Source: Mariniflexile fucanivorans (GTDB taxonomy: Bacteria > Bacteroidota > Bacteroidia > Flavobacteriales > Flavobacteriaceae). From it: 64,000 nt of DNA. Of this stretch, positions 18,074-26,937 are shown one piece after another (positions within the stretch are counted from its first letter, which is position 1; every line of letters starts with the position of its first letter). Below the pieces are notes generated by a model. It had not been told where the DNA came from. It saw only the letters and a list, made by a program, of their open reading frames with translations, and did not search any database. Made by a program: the position numbers and the translations under genes. The DNA is taken from assembly GCF_004341235.1 (NCBI RefSeq), contig NZ_SLUP01000007.1, positions 62,001-126,000 of the forward strand, written 5' to 3'.

Positions 18074-19447
18074 ATGTTAGGTATGCATAATTCATTAGTC
18101 AATAAATATAATATTGCGGGTCCACGGTACACCAGTTACCCAACGGTTCCGTATTGGGATGATGCTTCATTTTCACTAGAAGCATGGAAGTCATCATTGA
18201 AAAAATCTTTTGATGAAAGCAATTCAAAAGAAGGTATCAGTTTGTATATTCATTTGCCGTTTTGCGAGAGTTTATGCACTTTTTGTGGGTGCAATAAACG
18301 TATAACTAAACAGCATAGTGTAGAATCACCTTATATAAATGCGGTTTTAAAAGAGTGGGGTTTGTATTTAAATTTGCTAAATGATAAGCCTTTTATAAAA
18401 GAATTACATTTAGGAGGTGGTACCCCAACTTTCTTTAGTCCTGATAACTTGAAAAAACTTATTAATGGTATTTTAAATACCTCAGAACTTGCTGATAATT
18501 ATGAGTTTAGCTTTGAGGGTCACCCAAATAATACCACGAGAGAACATTTACAAGCATTGTACGATGTAGGTTTTAGGCGTGTAAGCTACGGTGTGCAAGA
18601 TTATAACGAAACCGTGCAGAAAGCTATTCATAGGATTCAACCTTTTGAAAACGTAAAACGTGCTACTGAATTGGCGCGCGAAATAGGATACACCTCTGTT
18701 GGGCATGATATTATTTTCGGCTTGCCGTTTCAAACACTGGAACATGTAGAGCAAACCATTTTAAACACAAAGGAATTATTGCCCGATAGATTGGCATTTT
18801 ATAGTTATGCCCATGTACCTTGGATAAAAGGTAGTGGACAACGCGGGTTTAGTGATGCCGATTTGCCTTCACCTGAATTAAAAAGAAAACAATACGAGTT
18901 AGGTAAAAAACGACTTGCTGAAGTGGGTTATCATGAAATAGGTATGGACCATTTTGCATTACAAACCGATTCACTTTACAAATCGATGCAGAACGGTAAT
19001 TTACATAGAAATTTTATGGGTTATACCGCATCAAAAACCCAGGCTATGATTGGGTTGGGCGTCTCTTCAATTAGCGATAGTTGGTATGGTTTCTCTCAAA
19101 ATGTAAAAGGAATAGAGGAGTATTATAACTTGTTAAAAGACAATATTATACCTGTCTATAGAGGGCATATTTTGAATGAAGAAGATTTAATTATTAGGAA
19201 ACATATTCTTAATTTAATGTGTCAGTTTAAAACAACTTGGTCTAGTACTTTAAATTATTTTGAAGAATTGCCAGAAGTCCTTGTTAAATTAGAGGAAATG
19301 GAAAGCGATAAATTACTCATTATTGAGGCAAATAAAATTGAGGTTACAAAAAAAGGACAGCCATTTGTTAGAAACATCTGTATGGCCTTCGATTTATTAT
19401 TACAACGAAAACAACCCGACACACAGTTGTTTTCTATGACTGTTTAA
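18074..19447 (+). CDS. hemN: Oxygen-independent coproporphyrinogen III oxidase
   Basis: Radical SAM enzyme converting coproporphyrinogen III to protoporphyrinogen IX when oxygen is scarce, for heme synthesis (457 aa). The iron-sulfur cluster motif is C64-x3-C68-x2-C71-x-C73. GGGTPTF binds S-adenosylmethionine, and the opening YNIAGPRYTSYPT is typical of true HemN and not of HemW. A second in-frame ATG lies at 18083 (MHNSLVNKYN). The Fnr-type site upstream fits its role of feeding heme to the cbb3 oxidase in this window. Confidence 0.95.
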   Translation: MLGMHNSLVNKYNIAGPRYTSYPTVPYWDDASFSLEAWKSSLKKSFDESNSKEGISLYIHLPFCESLCTFCGCNKRITKQHSVESPYINAVLKEWGLYLNLLNDKPFIKELHLGGGTPTFFSPDNLKKLINGILNTSELADNYEFSFEGHPNNTTREHLQALYDVGFRRVSYGVQDYNETVQKAIHRIQPFENVKRATELAREIGYTSVGHDIIFGLPFQTLEHVEQTILNTKELLPDRLAFYSYAHVPWIKGSGQRGFSDADLPSPELKRKQYELGKKRLAEVGYHEIGMDHFALQTDSLYKSMQNGNLHRNFMGYTASKTQAMIGLGVSSISDSWYGFSQNVKGIEEYYNLLKDNIIPVYRGHILNEEDLIIRKHILNLMCQFKTTWSSTLNYFEELPEVLVKLEEMESDKLLIIEANKIEVTKKGQPFVRNICMAFDLLLQRKQPDTQLFSMTV

Positions 19448-19493
19448 TTAAAAAATAGCATTCCGTATTATCGGGATTTAAAAATATCATATT

Positions 19494-20330
19494 ATGAAGA
19501 AAATTATAGTTCCAGTAGATTTTTCAGAACATTCTGAATATGCACTTAAAACAGCTGCTAAATTTGCAACAAAATTTAATGCTGAAATTTTAGCTTTACA
19601 CATGTTGGAGATGACCGATGTCATGTTAACAGCTTCTGATGGATTTCAAAACGAACAAGCTATATTCTTTTATAAATTGGCTGAGCAAAAGTTTGAAAAA
19701 TTTCTTCAAAAAGAGTATTTGAAAAACGTGAAAGTAACACCAATTATCAAACATTTTAAAGTGTTTAGTGAAGTGAATGATGTTGCAGAAAAGCATGATG
19801 CCGATTTAATAATTATGGGTTCTCAGGGCGCTAGTGGTGTTAAGGAGTTTTTTATAGGCTCTAATACAGAACGTGTAGTTAGAAATGCCGAAATCCCTGT
19901 GTTGGTTGTAAAAAACCAATTAAAGGACATTAATTTTGAAACCGTAGTTTTTGCTTGCGATTTTAAAGAAGAGTCTATACAATCGTACAAGAATGCGGTT
20001 AAAATGTTCGATAAAATCAATTCTAAAATGTATATGGTTTACGTGAATTTACCTAGCGAACGCTTTAAAAGTTCTGTAGAAATTGAAAAAAACGTTGTTA
20101 ACTTTTTCACAAAAGCAGAAAGCAATCTTGATAAAATGGATACTGTTCATTATGTGTCTGATTATACCGTTGAAACAGGTGTCGTAAATTTCGCTTTAAA
20201 AGTGGGTGCCGATATTATTGCTATGCCAACACATGGTAAAAAAGGGTTGGCACACTTTTTTGAAGGTAGCATAGGTGAAGACGTTGCAAACCACGCTAAC
20301 TTACCTGTAATGACCTTTAAAATTAATTAG
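19494..20330 (+). CDS. Universal stress protein, two UspA domains
   Basis: Cytoplasmic tandem Usp protein (278 aa). The first domain begins KKIIVPVDFSEHSEYAL and carries an ATP-binding G-x2-G-x9-GS pattern in GSQGASGVKEFFIGS. The second ends with PTHGKKGLAHFFEGS. It lies 46 bp after hemN with no terminator seen and is probably co-transcribed under the same Fnr-type control. Its stop is close to that of the convergent tolC-like gene (8-bp overlap). Confidence 0.92.
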   Translation: MKKIIVPVDFSEHSEYALKTAAKFATKFNAEILALHMLEMTDVMLTASDGFQNEQAIFFYKLAEQKFEKFLQKEYLKNVKVTPIIKHFKVFSEVNDVAEKHDADLIIMGSQGASGVKEFFIGSNTERVVRNAEIPVLVVKNQLKDINFETVVFACDFKEESIQSYKNAVKMFDKINSKMYMVYVNLPSERFKSSVEIEKNVVNFFTKAESNLDKMDTVHYVSDYTVETGVVNFALKVGADIIAMPTHGKKGLAHFFEGSIGEDVANHANLPVMTFKIN

Positions 20331-21726
20331 TATTAATATTTGAAATTACTAGCACATTAAACAAACTGGCCTTAGTATTGAAAAAGCTATTTTCCAATGC
20401 TATGGCTTTTAGTTTGGCGTCTATTAATTTGGATTCTCTAGAGTTTACCAAAAAAAGAGAGCTTTCGCCCAAAAAGAATTTACGTTCTTCAGCGGTTAGC
20501 ATCTGTTCATAATCTCCAACAATAACAGTGGTGTAATTATTTTGTAATGTATAAGATTCTAGTTCTTGATTTATAGAAATTATTTTGTTTTTCAGACTTA
20601 TTCTTGCTGTTTGTATTTCAAATTTGGTATCCTGAATTTTTAATTGGGCTAATTTTAAATCGGCACGTTCTTTTCTTAAAAAAAGAGGAATGCTAACATT
20701 TAATCCGCTTTTGTAAGCTGAAGTACTAAAAGACCTTGAAACTTCTGGTGTTTGCGATAAAAAATTATATTGCAAATCTACTTTTGGAAGCAAATTGTTG
20801 AGTGATAAACGTTTTTCAATAGTTAAGCCTTGAAGCTTGTAATCTAAAGATTGCATCTTCGGATGGTCGTTTATGTTGAGATTTTCAATTTCTAATCCAG
20901 AGGTGTTAAGAATGGTGTCAACACTTTCAAAAGTATTAATATCCGGGATTATATCGTCATTAATTTCAACAGGTGTATTCTCATCAAGCCATAAATAATT
21001 AGATAATTCCAATGACGATTTCATGAATTTCACTCGAGCTTTTTCAAGATTTAACCTTCTGTCATTTAATGTAATACGGGCTTCTAAGGTGTCGATGGCA
21101 GGCATTTCGCCTACCTCAAAACTCTTTTTCACACCATCAAAACGCATGATTGCATTATTTAAAAAATCTTCATAAACACGTTTTTCATTATATGTTTTTA
21201 ACCAATTAAAATAAGTGGTTGTAGCATTGTATAAAATAGTGTTAACTAGTATTTGCCTATCTGCTTTAGCTTGTTTTATATACATTTTAGCTTGTTTAAG
21301 CATGGCCATGCGCTTGTTAATTAATAAACCTTGTGCTAATGAAACCGATACGCCTGCACTATACAATCCATCATCAGGAACAGTTGCTTCAGGGTTTAGA
21401 TAATCGCCGGTATTTTCCTCAAAATTACCTTTAAGTTCAATGCCATACCAAGTAGGTATTTTAAAGGTGGCGTTTAATTTATTGTAATATTCGGTGTTTT
21501 TAAAGGTTTTCTGGTTGTAGTCTATTTCAAATTTCGGGTCGAAGGCACCACGTGCTTTCATAAGTTTAGCTTCACTCTCATTGATTAATAGGTTGGCTTG
21601 TTTTACTATGGGATGAAATGTTTTTACATAACCCAAATATTCAGATAAACTGATAATAGAAGTGCCCTCTTGGGCTGGAAGAATAGCGCTTAAGAGTAGT
21701 GAAATATATAATATTAAATACCTCAT
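20323..21726 (-). CDS. TolC-family outer membrane efflux protein
   Basis: Outer-membrane channel of a tripartite exporter (467 aa). A signal peptide (MRYLILYISLLLSAILPAQ) precedes two repeated OEP domains rich in coiled-coil helices, with ALKLIDAK-like segments near the end. Its ATG overlaps the HlyD stop as ATGA, so the genes are translationally coupled. It completes the ABC-HlyD-TolC system. Confidence 0.92.
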   Translation of the reverse strand: MRYLILYISLLLSAILPAQEGTSIISLSEYLGYVKTFHPIVKQANLLINESEAKLMKARGAFDPKFEIDYNQKTFKNTEYYNKLNATFKIPTWYGIELKGNFEENTGDYLNPEATVPDDGLYSAGVSVSLAQGLLINKRMAMLKQAKMYIKQAKADRQILVNTILYNATTTYFNWLKTYNEKRVYEDFLNNAIMRFDGVKKSFEVGEMPAIDTLEARITLNDRRLNLEKARVKFMKSSLELSNYLWLDENTPVEINDDIIPDINTFESVDTILNTSGLEIENLNINDHPKMQSLDYKLQGLTIEKRLSLNNLLPKVDLQYNFLSQTPEVSRSFSTSAYKSGLNVSIPLFLRKERADLKLAQLKIQDTKFEIQTARISLKNKIISINQELESYTLQNNYTTVIVGDYEQMLTAEERKFFLGESSLFLVNSRESKLIDAKLKAIALENSFFNTKASLFNVLVISNINTN

Positions 21727-23084
21727 TTTTTTGAATCTTTATTTGATGCCTCTTTACTTGTTTCTGGTTGATAATAGTTAGGAGGGAAGCTATTAATTTG
21801 TCTCCAGAGTTCAAACCATATAGGAACGTCTTGTAAAAGCGCAATGGTGCTAGCACCAGAGCCAACTCTTATAGCTTCAGGCCAAGTGTTGTCTGTTTCA
21901 TCAGGAGCTAAAAGAATTCTGTATTTTCCATTGTTACTAATAAAATTTTCAATAGCTACTACTTTTGCACCGTAAGTACCGTAGGATACATTGGGCCAGC
22001 CGCTAAAAACAATGGCGGGCCAGCCATCGAATTGAACACGTACTTGGTCTCCTATATGCATTAAAGGTAAATCGATGGGTCTAATAAAGGTTTCAACTGC
22101 CAAATCGTAATCAGCAGGCATGATGCCCACTAATTCTTCTCCTTCTTTAAAATTAACGCCTATGCCACCTCGTAGAGCTTTGTTTATATAGCCATTTATT
22201 GGTGCTGTTACATATAAAAGGCTATTACGTATTTTGTAATTGGTATACTGGTTTTCTAGTTTTGTTACCTGAGCCTCGGTATCAAATTGACCAGATTGTG
22301 CTGTAAACTTGTCACTTTCCGATTTTGATATTTTATCAGCATACTCTGCATTTATTCTCGATAATTCTATTTGGGTATTTATAAGTTCGTTTTGGGTCGC
22401 TAAGTATTTGTTTTCTTGCGAAATAAGTTTTGCTTGTGTTTCTTGTAACTTTAAACGTTTTTCTTCTACATCTTTCGTGGCTTTAAGTCCTTCGTTTTGT
22501 AATGTTTGTATTCGGTTAAATTGAGTTTCTGCAATACGGATATTGGTTTTTGCAGCTTCAAAATCGATACTATCGCTTTTAACTTTTAAACGGGCTTGTA
22601 ATAGTTTGTTTTTGGTTTGCTCTAATTTTAATTTTTGTTCGTTTCTTAATGCGGAAGCTTGCCTATTTAGGGCTTCTACTTTTTCTTGATAGGCATTTAC
22701 AGATGAAGATTTAGCTTGAATTTGTTGATTGGTTCTTTCTGATAGTTGACCATCAAAGTATTCGCTTTTTACTTCAGAAATTCTTAAAATAGTATCTCCT
22801 TTTTTCACAAAGTCTCCTTCTTGTACAAACCATTCCTCAATACGTCCTGGTATTTGGGATTGAATATTTTGTGGACGTTGATTGGGTTTTAACGTAGTTA
22901 CAACTCCTTGCCCTGAAATATTTTGTGTCCATGGTAAAAAAAGAACAATTAATAATATAGCAGCAGCTACCACAAGAAACTTATTGAATTGTTTATAATA
23001 TTCTTTGTTGAAAATTTCTTTTCCAGATTTATAATTGGTTAGTGATACTTTTTTATTTAACTGATTATGTGATATGTTGAGCAT
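21723..23084 (-). CDS. HlyD-family periplasmic adaptor
   Basis: Links the inner-membrane ABC protein to the outer-membrane channel (453 aa). One membrane helix lies near residues 33-52 (FLVVAAAILLIVLFLPW). It is followed by a lipoyl half (GRIEEWFVQEGDFVKKGDTI), a long coiled-coil hairpin of about 190 residues, the second lipoyl half (VTAPINGYINKALRGG) and a beta-barrel. It lies 5 bp after the ABC gene. Confidence 0.92.
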   Translation of the reverse strand: MLNISHNQLNKKVSLTNYKSGKEIFNKEYYKQFNKFLVVAAAILLIVLFLPWTQNISGQGVVTTLKPNQRPQNIQSQIPGRIEEWFVQEGDFVKKGDTILRISEVKSEYFDGQLSERTNQQIQAKSSSVNAYQEKVEALNRQASALRNEQKLKLEQTKNKLLQARLKVKSDSIDFEAAKTNIRIAETQFNRIQTLQNEGLKATKDVEEKRLKLQETQAKLISQENKYLATQNELINTQIELSRINAEYADKISKSESDKFTAQSGQFDTEAQVTKLENQYTNYKIRNSLLYVTAPINGYINKALRGGIGVNFKEGEELVGIMPADYDLAVETFIRPIDLPLMHIGDQVRVQFDGWPAIVFSGWPNVSYGTYGAKVVAIENFISNNGKYRILLAPDETDNTWPEAIRVGSGASTIALLQDVPIWFELWRQINSFPPNYYQPETSKEASNKDSKK

Positions 23085-23089
23085 GTTTT

Positions 23090-24748
23090 TTAATTTTTAA
23101 TATGTCCTTTTTCCAGTTGAATAATTTTATTGCATTTTGTTTTCCAGCTATCGCTTCCGCTCACCACTATTAAAGCCCAAGTTCTATCTTTATGGGTTAA
23201 ATAATTAATTATTGAATTCGTTTCTACAGGGTTAAATCTATCCAAGGCATCTTCAAGTATCAATAATTTTGGTTTCTTTAATATCGCTCTAGCCAAAACC
23301 AGTTTTTTTGACACGGTATGAGACATTTGTTTTCCGTCTGGATACAATATGGTTTTTAACCCTTTATTCTGTTCTTTAATAAAACTTGTTAATCCTACTT
23401 TTTCGAATACTTCATAAATCTCATCATCTGTAATGTTTGGATTTCCAAAGGTAAGGTTGTCTCTTATCGAGCCTTCAAATGGTGTTTCTTCAGTTAGGGA
23501 TAATCCTAATTGTGCTCTATAATGATTAAGGTTTAAACTATTGATTGATAAATTATTTATATAAATGTGTCCTGAGGTTGGTTCATTTATTCCTGAAATT
23601 AATTGAAGCAAAGTTGATTTTCCAGCACCACTTTCACCCAAAATAAGCACTCTGCTTTTTATATTTATTTTAAACGAAACAGAATCTATCATAGGTAGTT
23701 CTCTGTTAGGAACTACGTAAGATACTTGGTCAAACTCAATATCAAGATTGTCTTTAAAAAATGGTTTTTCGCCTTCTTGATCTTCTAATTCTTTATCAAC
23801 TATCTGACCTATTTTTTCGATAGAAGTCAAAACATCATAAAATGATTCTAAACCAAGAATTAATTTTTCAACCGAAGCTATAACAAGAAGAATAATAATT
23901 TCTGCGGCTACAAATTGACCTATGTTCATTTCTTGATTTAAAACCAAGGCGCCTCCAATTAAAAGTAAACTTGCCGTAACAATTACCTTGAAGCCAATCA
24001 TTTGTATAAATTGAACGATTAATACTTTAAAGTGTTTTTCTCTTGAAATTAAATAATCGCTTACTAAGGTGTCATTTTTTTCTAATGCTAAACTGGTGTT
24101 TCCCGATAGTTTAAAACTTACCATCGTTCGGGCAATTTCCTGTATCCAGTGTGCCACTCGGTATTTGTTTTTAGATTCGATTAAACTAGTTCGTAGTCCT
24201 TTTTTTGCAGTGAATTTAAAAACCACGAATATTAATACAAGTAACAAAATACCAAAAATTATAAAAAATGGATGGTAAAATGATAGTAGTAAAAGCGCAA
24301 AAAGTATTTGTAATAAGGCAGCAGGAACATCGATAAGAATTTTTGAAAGCCCTTTTTGAATGATTAAGGTGTCAAAAAAACGATTGGCTAATTCTGGAGG
24401 ATAATAGTTTCGCAATTCACTAGTTTTTATCTTCGGAAAACGGTAACTTAACTCAAATGAAGCTCGGGTAAAAATACGTTGCTGTATGGTTTCAATAATG
24501 CGTAATTGCATAAGTTGTAATGCGCCAGAAAAGGCTACACCTAATGTTACCAAAGTAACTAATACGACCCACGAAGTTGAAATTTGAGCTCCTTGTATTA
24601 AATTAATTATAGCTTGAATACCTAATGGTAACGAAAGAGCTACAATACCCGAAAAAATAGCGTAATAAAAAACTTGAAATACATCTCTTTTATCTAATTG
24701 CAATAACCCTATAAAACGTTGCCAAGGAGTCATATTTTGTTCTGTCAT
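23090..24748 (-). CDS. ABC exporter half-transporter with degenerate ATPase motifs
   Basis: Fused membrane domain (about six helices, residues 20-300) and nucleotide-binding domain (552 aa). Walker A is intact (GESGAGKST, about residue 371). The signature loop that should read LSGGQ is SHTVS. Walker B ends LLILEDA, so the metal-binding Asp and catalytic Glu are exchanged. The switch histidine is replaced in VVSGSDSW. ATP hydrolysis may therefore be slow or absent. The domain order and neighbours fit a type I secretion or efflux pump. Substrate unknown. No second ABC subunit is present in the window. Confidence 0.9.
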   Translation of the reverse strand: MTEQNMTPWQRFIGLLQLDKRDVFQVFYYAIFSGIVALSLPLGIQAIINLIQGAQISTSWVVLVTLVTLGVAFSGALQLMQLRIIETIQQRIFTRASFELSYRFPKIKTSELRNYYPPELANRFFDTLIIQKGLSKILIDVPAALLQILFALLLLSFYHPFFIIFGILLLVLIFVVFKFTAKKGLRTSLIESKNKYRVAHWIQEIARTMVSFKLSGNTSLALEKNDTLVSDYLISREKHFKVLIVQFIQMIGFKVIVTASLLLIGGALVLNQEMNIGQFVAAEIIILLVIASVEKLILGLESFYDVLTSIEKIGQIVDKELEDQEGEKPFFKDNLDIEFDQVSYVVPNRELPMIDSVSFKINIKSRVLILGESGAGKSTLLQLISGINEPTSGHIYINNLSINSLNLNHYRAQLGLSLTEETPFEGSIRDNLTFGNPNITDDEIYEVFEKVGLTSFIKEQNKGLKTILYPDGKQMSHTVSKKLVLARAILKKPKLLILEDALDRFNPVETNSIINYLTHKDRTWALIVVSGSDSWKTKCNKIIQLEKGHIKN

Positions 24749-24751
24749 AAA

Positions 24752-25426
24752 CTAAAGCTTTAAAGTGTTAAGGGTTAGGTCTGTAATGAAGTTTGTGGGT
24801 GTAATGCCAGATTTACAATCTGTTATAGATAGAAAATGATCTTTTAAAAAGTGCTGGTGTAAGCTCCCTTCAATGATGGTGCTTGCTAAGCATGAAGCAA
24901 ATTCGTAATCGGGTTTTACATCCTTTATCATGTCTCTTAAACGGTGTACTATACGTTTGTAGATTACAAAATAACCCTCTTTGTTTTCTTGGTCCACTTC
25001 TTTGGTAAGGAAAGATTTTGAGTTTTCGTTAATAATAATGTTGTTAAGTTTAATCTTATTAATATGAGTGTAATTTGAGTCTTCTACGGTTGTTCTGGTA
25101 ACAATTTCAATTCCTTTTTTAAGTTTTTCTTTTTTATCAGAAATATTATGGGTTTCAAAAACAAATTGGTATTCAATCCACGACCAATACCAAGATGATA
25201 AATAGAGAAGTAGCTTGTGTTTGCTTTCAAAATAACGATATATAGAACTTTCGTTCGAACCAATAACAACTCCTAATTTTTTAAAAGTGAAGGCATCAAA
25301 GCCAATATCGTCAATTAAAGTGATGCTGTGTTCTACTATCCGTTTTCCAAGTGTTGAAGACTCAGGGTCTTTTACATAAATTTTTTCTGGAACGGCTATT
25401 TTTAAATTTGACAGTAAACTATTCAT
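24752..25426 (-). CDS. TetR-family transcriptional regulator
   Basis: A 224-residue regulator and first gene of the exporter operon (3 bp before the ABC gene). The N-terminal helix-turn-helix reads FDAFTFKKLGVVIGSNESSIYRYF (split: helix 2 FTFKKLGVVIG, recognition helix NESSIYRYF). The C-terminal ligand domain is not diagnostic. A near-20-bp palindrome overlaps its own promoter, suggesting that it represses the whole tetR-ABC-hlyD-tolC operon and releases it upon ligand binding. Confidence 0.88.
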   Translation of the reverse strand: MNSLLSNLKIAVPEKIYVKDPESSTLGKRIVEHSITLIDDIGFDAFTFKKLGVVIGSNESSIYRYFESKHKLLLYLSSWYWSWIEYQFVFETHNISDKKEKLKKGIEIVTRTTVEDSNYTHINKIKLNNIIINENSKSFLTKEVDQENKEGYFVIYKRIVHRLRDMIKDVKPDYEFASCLASTIIEGSLHQHFLKDHFLSITDCKSGITPTNFITDLTLNTLKL

Positions 25427-25443
25427 ATTTGATATTTATATTC

Positions 25444-25451
25444 ACAAATAT
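25444..25451 (-). promoter_or_regulatory. Exporter operon -7 box (TATATTTG)
   Basis: Perfect TAnnTTTG on the minus strand, 17 bp upstream of the tetR ATG, overlapping the adjacent palindrome by 3 bp. Confidence 0.65.
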
Positions 25452-25469
25452 AATAGTAATGCTATTATA
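25449..25469. promoter_or_regulatory. Probable TetR operator
   Basis: Perfect 8-bp arms TATAATAG and CTATTATA with a 5-bp centre. It overlaps the -7 box and extends into the spacer, so a bound repressor would block RNA polymerase. Confidence 0.6.
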
Positions 25470-25547
25470 AAAGAAAATAAAACTACTATTTTTGCTAAAA
25501 ATTAACATTTCACAAAAAAATAATAAAAATTTTAAGGTTTTTGCAAT

Positions 25548-26249
25548 TTAATGGCAGTCAATACCACTTGTAACCATATCGGTAACAGGAGCGGGAGAAA
25601 TATACGGAATGCCCAAGCCTAAACCACGTAGAATGAATAAAACGCCAATAATAACCACAAAAACAGGAATTGCTTTTTGTATTTTTTGTCTGGCGCTGCC
25701 CTTTAAAAAATTAGATAAATAAATAGCAGTGGTCATTAGCGGGATGGTTCCTAGCCCAAAAACCGCCATATATATGCTACCGTTTAAAGCATTTCCACTT
25801 GCAATAGCGGCAAAAACTGCCACATAAACCAACCCACAAGGTAAAAAACCATTAAGAAAACCAATGGTTAAAAAAGTGTCGGCTGTTTTTTTTTTCAAGG
25901 CAGAACCTAAAGCCGATTTCACTTTACTAATTAATTTATAAATAGGTTTCGAAGCGTTATATTGGTTTAACTTGTGTTGTGGGATTATAACGAACAAAAT
26001 CATCAACACTCCAATAACTATCGATAATTGTTGCTGAAATCCAAAAAGAAAAAGGCTTTTACCAATAAGTCCGAACACCAACCCAATTAAACTATAAGCT
26101 AAAAGCCTACCAACATGGTATAAAGCAATTTGAGTAGCCTTTTTATACACATTTGTTCTGTCCACAGGAAGCATAAAAGCTATAGGTCCACACATGCCAA
26201 CACAGTGAAAACTACCTAGTAAGCCCAAAACAAATGCCGAAATTAGCAT
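25548..26249 (-). CDS. TauE/SafE-like (UreH-type) membrane protein
   Basis: Six to seven membrane helices in 233 residues. The N-terminal motif GLLGSFHCVGMCGP is the hallmark of the family often placed with cbb3 oxidase or copper-handling genes. A second motif, GFLNGFLPCGLVY, lies in the middle. Cysteines and histidines in these motifs could bind metal, but the transported species is not known. It is 2 bp after FixH and ends the cytochrome cluster. Confidence 0.82.
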   Translation of the reverse strand: MLISAFVLGLLGSFHCVGMCGPIAFMLPVDRTNVYKKATQIALYHVGRLLAYSLIGLVFGLIGKSLFLFGFQQQLSIVIGVLMILFVIIPQHKLNQYNASKPIYKLISKVKSALGSALKKKTADTFLTIGFLNGFLPCGLVYVAVFAAIASGNALNGSIYMAVFGLGTIPLMTTAIYLSNFLKGSARQKIQKAIPVFVVIIGVLFILRGLGLGIPYISPAPVTDMVTSGIDCH

Positions 26250-26251
26250 AT

Positions 26252-26698
26252 TTAATAATTTATCGTTTCTTTGTACAAATACAATTCATCATTGTATTTC
26301 CAATCCACTTTTATGTTCCAACGACCATCTACCAAACGTTTGTCAGGTATGAGCAAATAAGGTTTAGACAATGAAATTTCAGTTTCAAAGTCCAGTTGTT
26401 TGTTAGATGGTCTATATAGGAACACTTTTCCAGTAATATTTTTTAAATCCAAATCGCTAGGAAATACAATAAGCAAACCTTCGTCGGTGCGTTTATAACT
26501 TATGTTTTCGTTTAATTTCTTAGCATTTTCAAGTTTGTTAATGTCCGTTTGGTAGGTGAGTTCCTCGGCATAATAATCCTCAGTAACCAAATCATGATCC
26601 AATTTTTTATCCACGTTCATAGAAATAACGAAGTACATAATAAAGCTTATAAAACCTATAAACGCCAATACAATACCGGTTCCCCAATTTATTTTCAT
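26252..26698 (-). CDS. FixH-family cytochrome oxidase assembly protein
   Basis: Inner-membrane protein with one N-terminal helix (residues 4-26) and a periplasmic domain of about 120 residues (148 aa). FixH/CcoH proteins stabilise assembly of cbb3 oxidase. Family signs are VTEDYYAEELTYQTDI and the C-terminal DGRWNIKVDW. The ATG at 26698 is used; the codon just before it is GTG. A 239-bp repeat-bearing gap separates it from ccoG. Confidence 0.85.
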   Translation of the reverse strand: MKINWGTGIVLAFIGFISFIMYFVISMNVDKKLDHDLVTEDYYAEELTYQTDINKLENAKKLNENISYKRTDEGLLIVFPSDLDLKNITGKVFLYRPSNKQLDFETEISLSKPYLLIPDKRLVDGRWNIKVDWKYNDELYLYKETINY

Positions 26699-26701
26699 CA
26701 C

Positions 26702-26937
26702 TTTATATTTTTGTAATTCTAAATTAATTTCAGAATCTCGTTTTATTCAAAACTTTCACAAGCCAGAAACCTATCAACTTTTTAATTTTGGCATTTCCCT
26801 ATCGGGTCGGGCTTTCACTACTCGCTCCTCCTGCGTCGGGAGCTCAAACATGCCGCTCAATCCCTAATGCACCTATCAGTCAAAGTCATTTTAGCACAGC
26901 AAGAGTAAGCACTGTTTACTGCAACTGCGACTGAAAA
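26702..26937. repeat. Repeat-bearing gap between ccoG and fixH
   Basis: Contains a segment richer in G and C than its surroundings at 26795-26873 (TCGGGTCGGGCTTTC through CTCAATCCCTAATGC), a pattern I recall from spacers of flavobacterial genomes. It is followed by a CACTGTTTACTGCAACTGC motif. No frame or promoter box is evident. It may decouple fixH expression from the cco operon. Confidence 0.5.
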
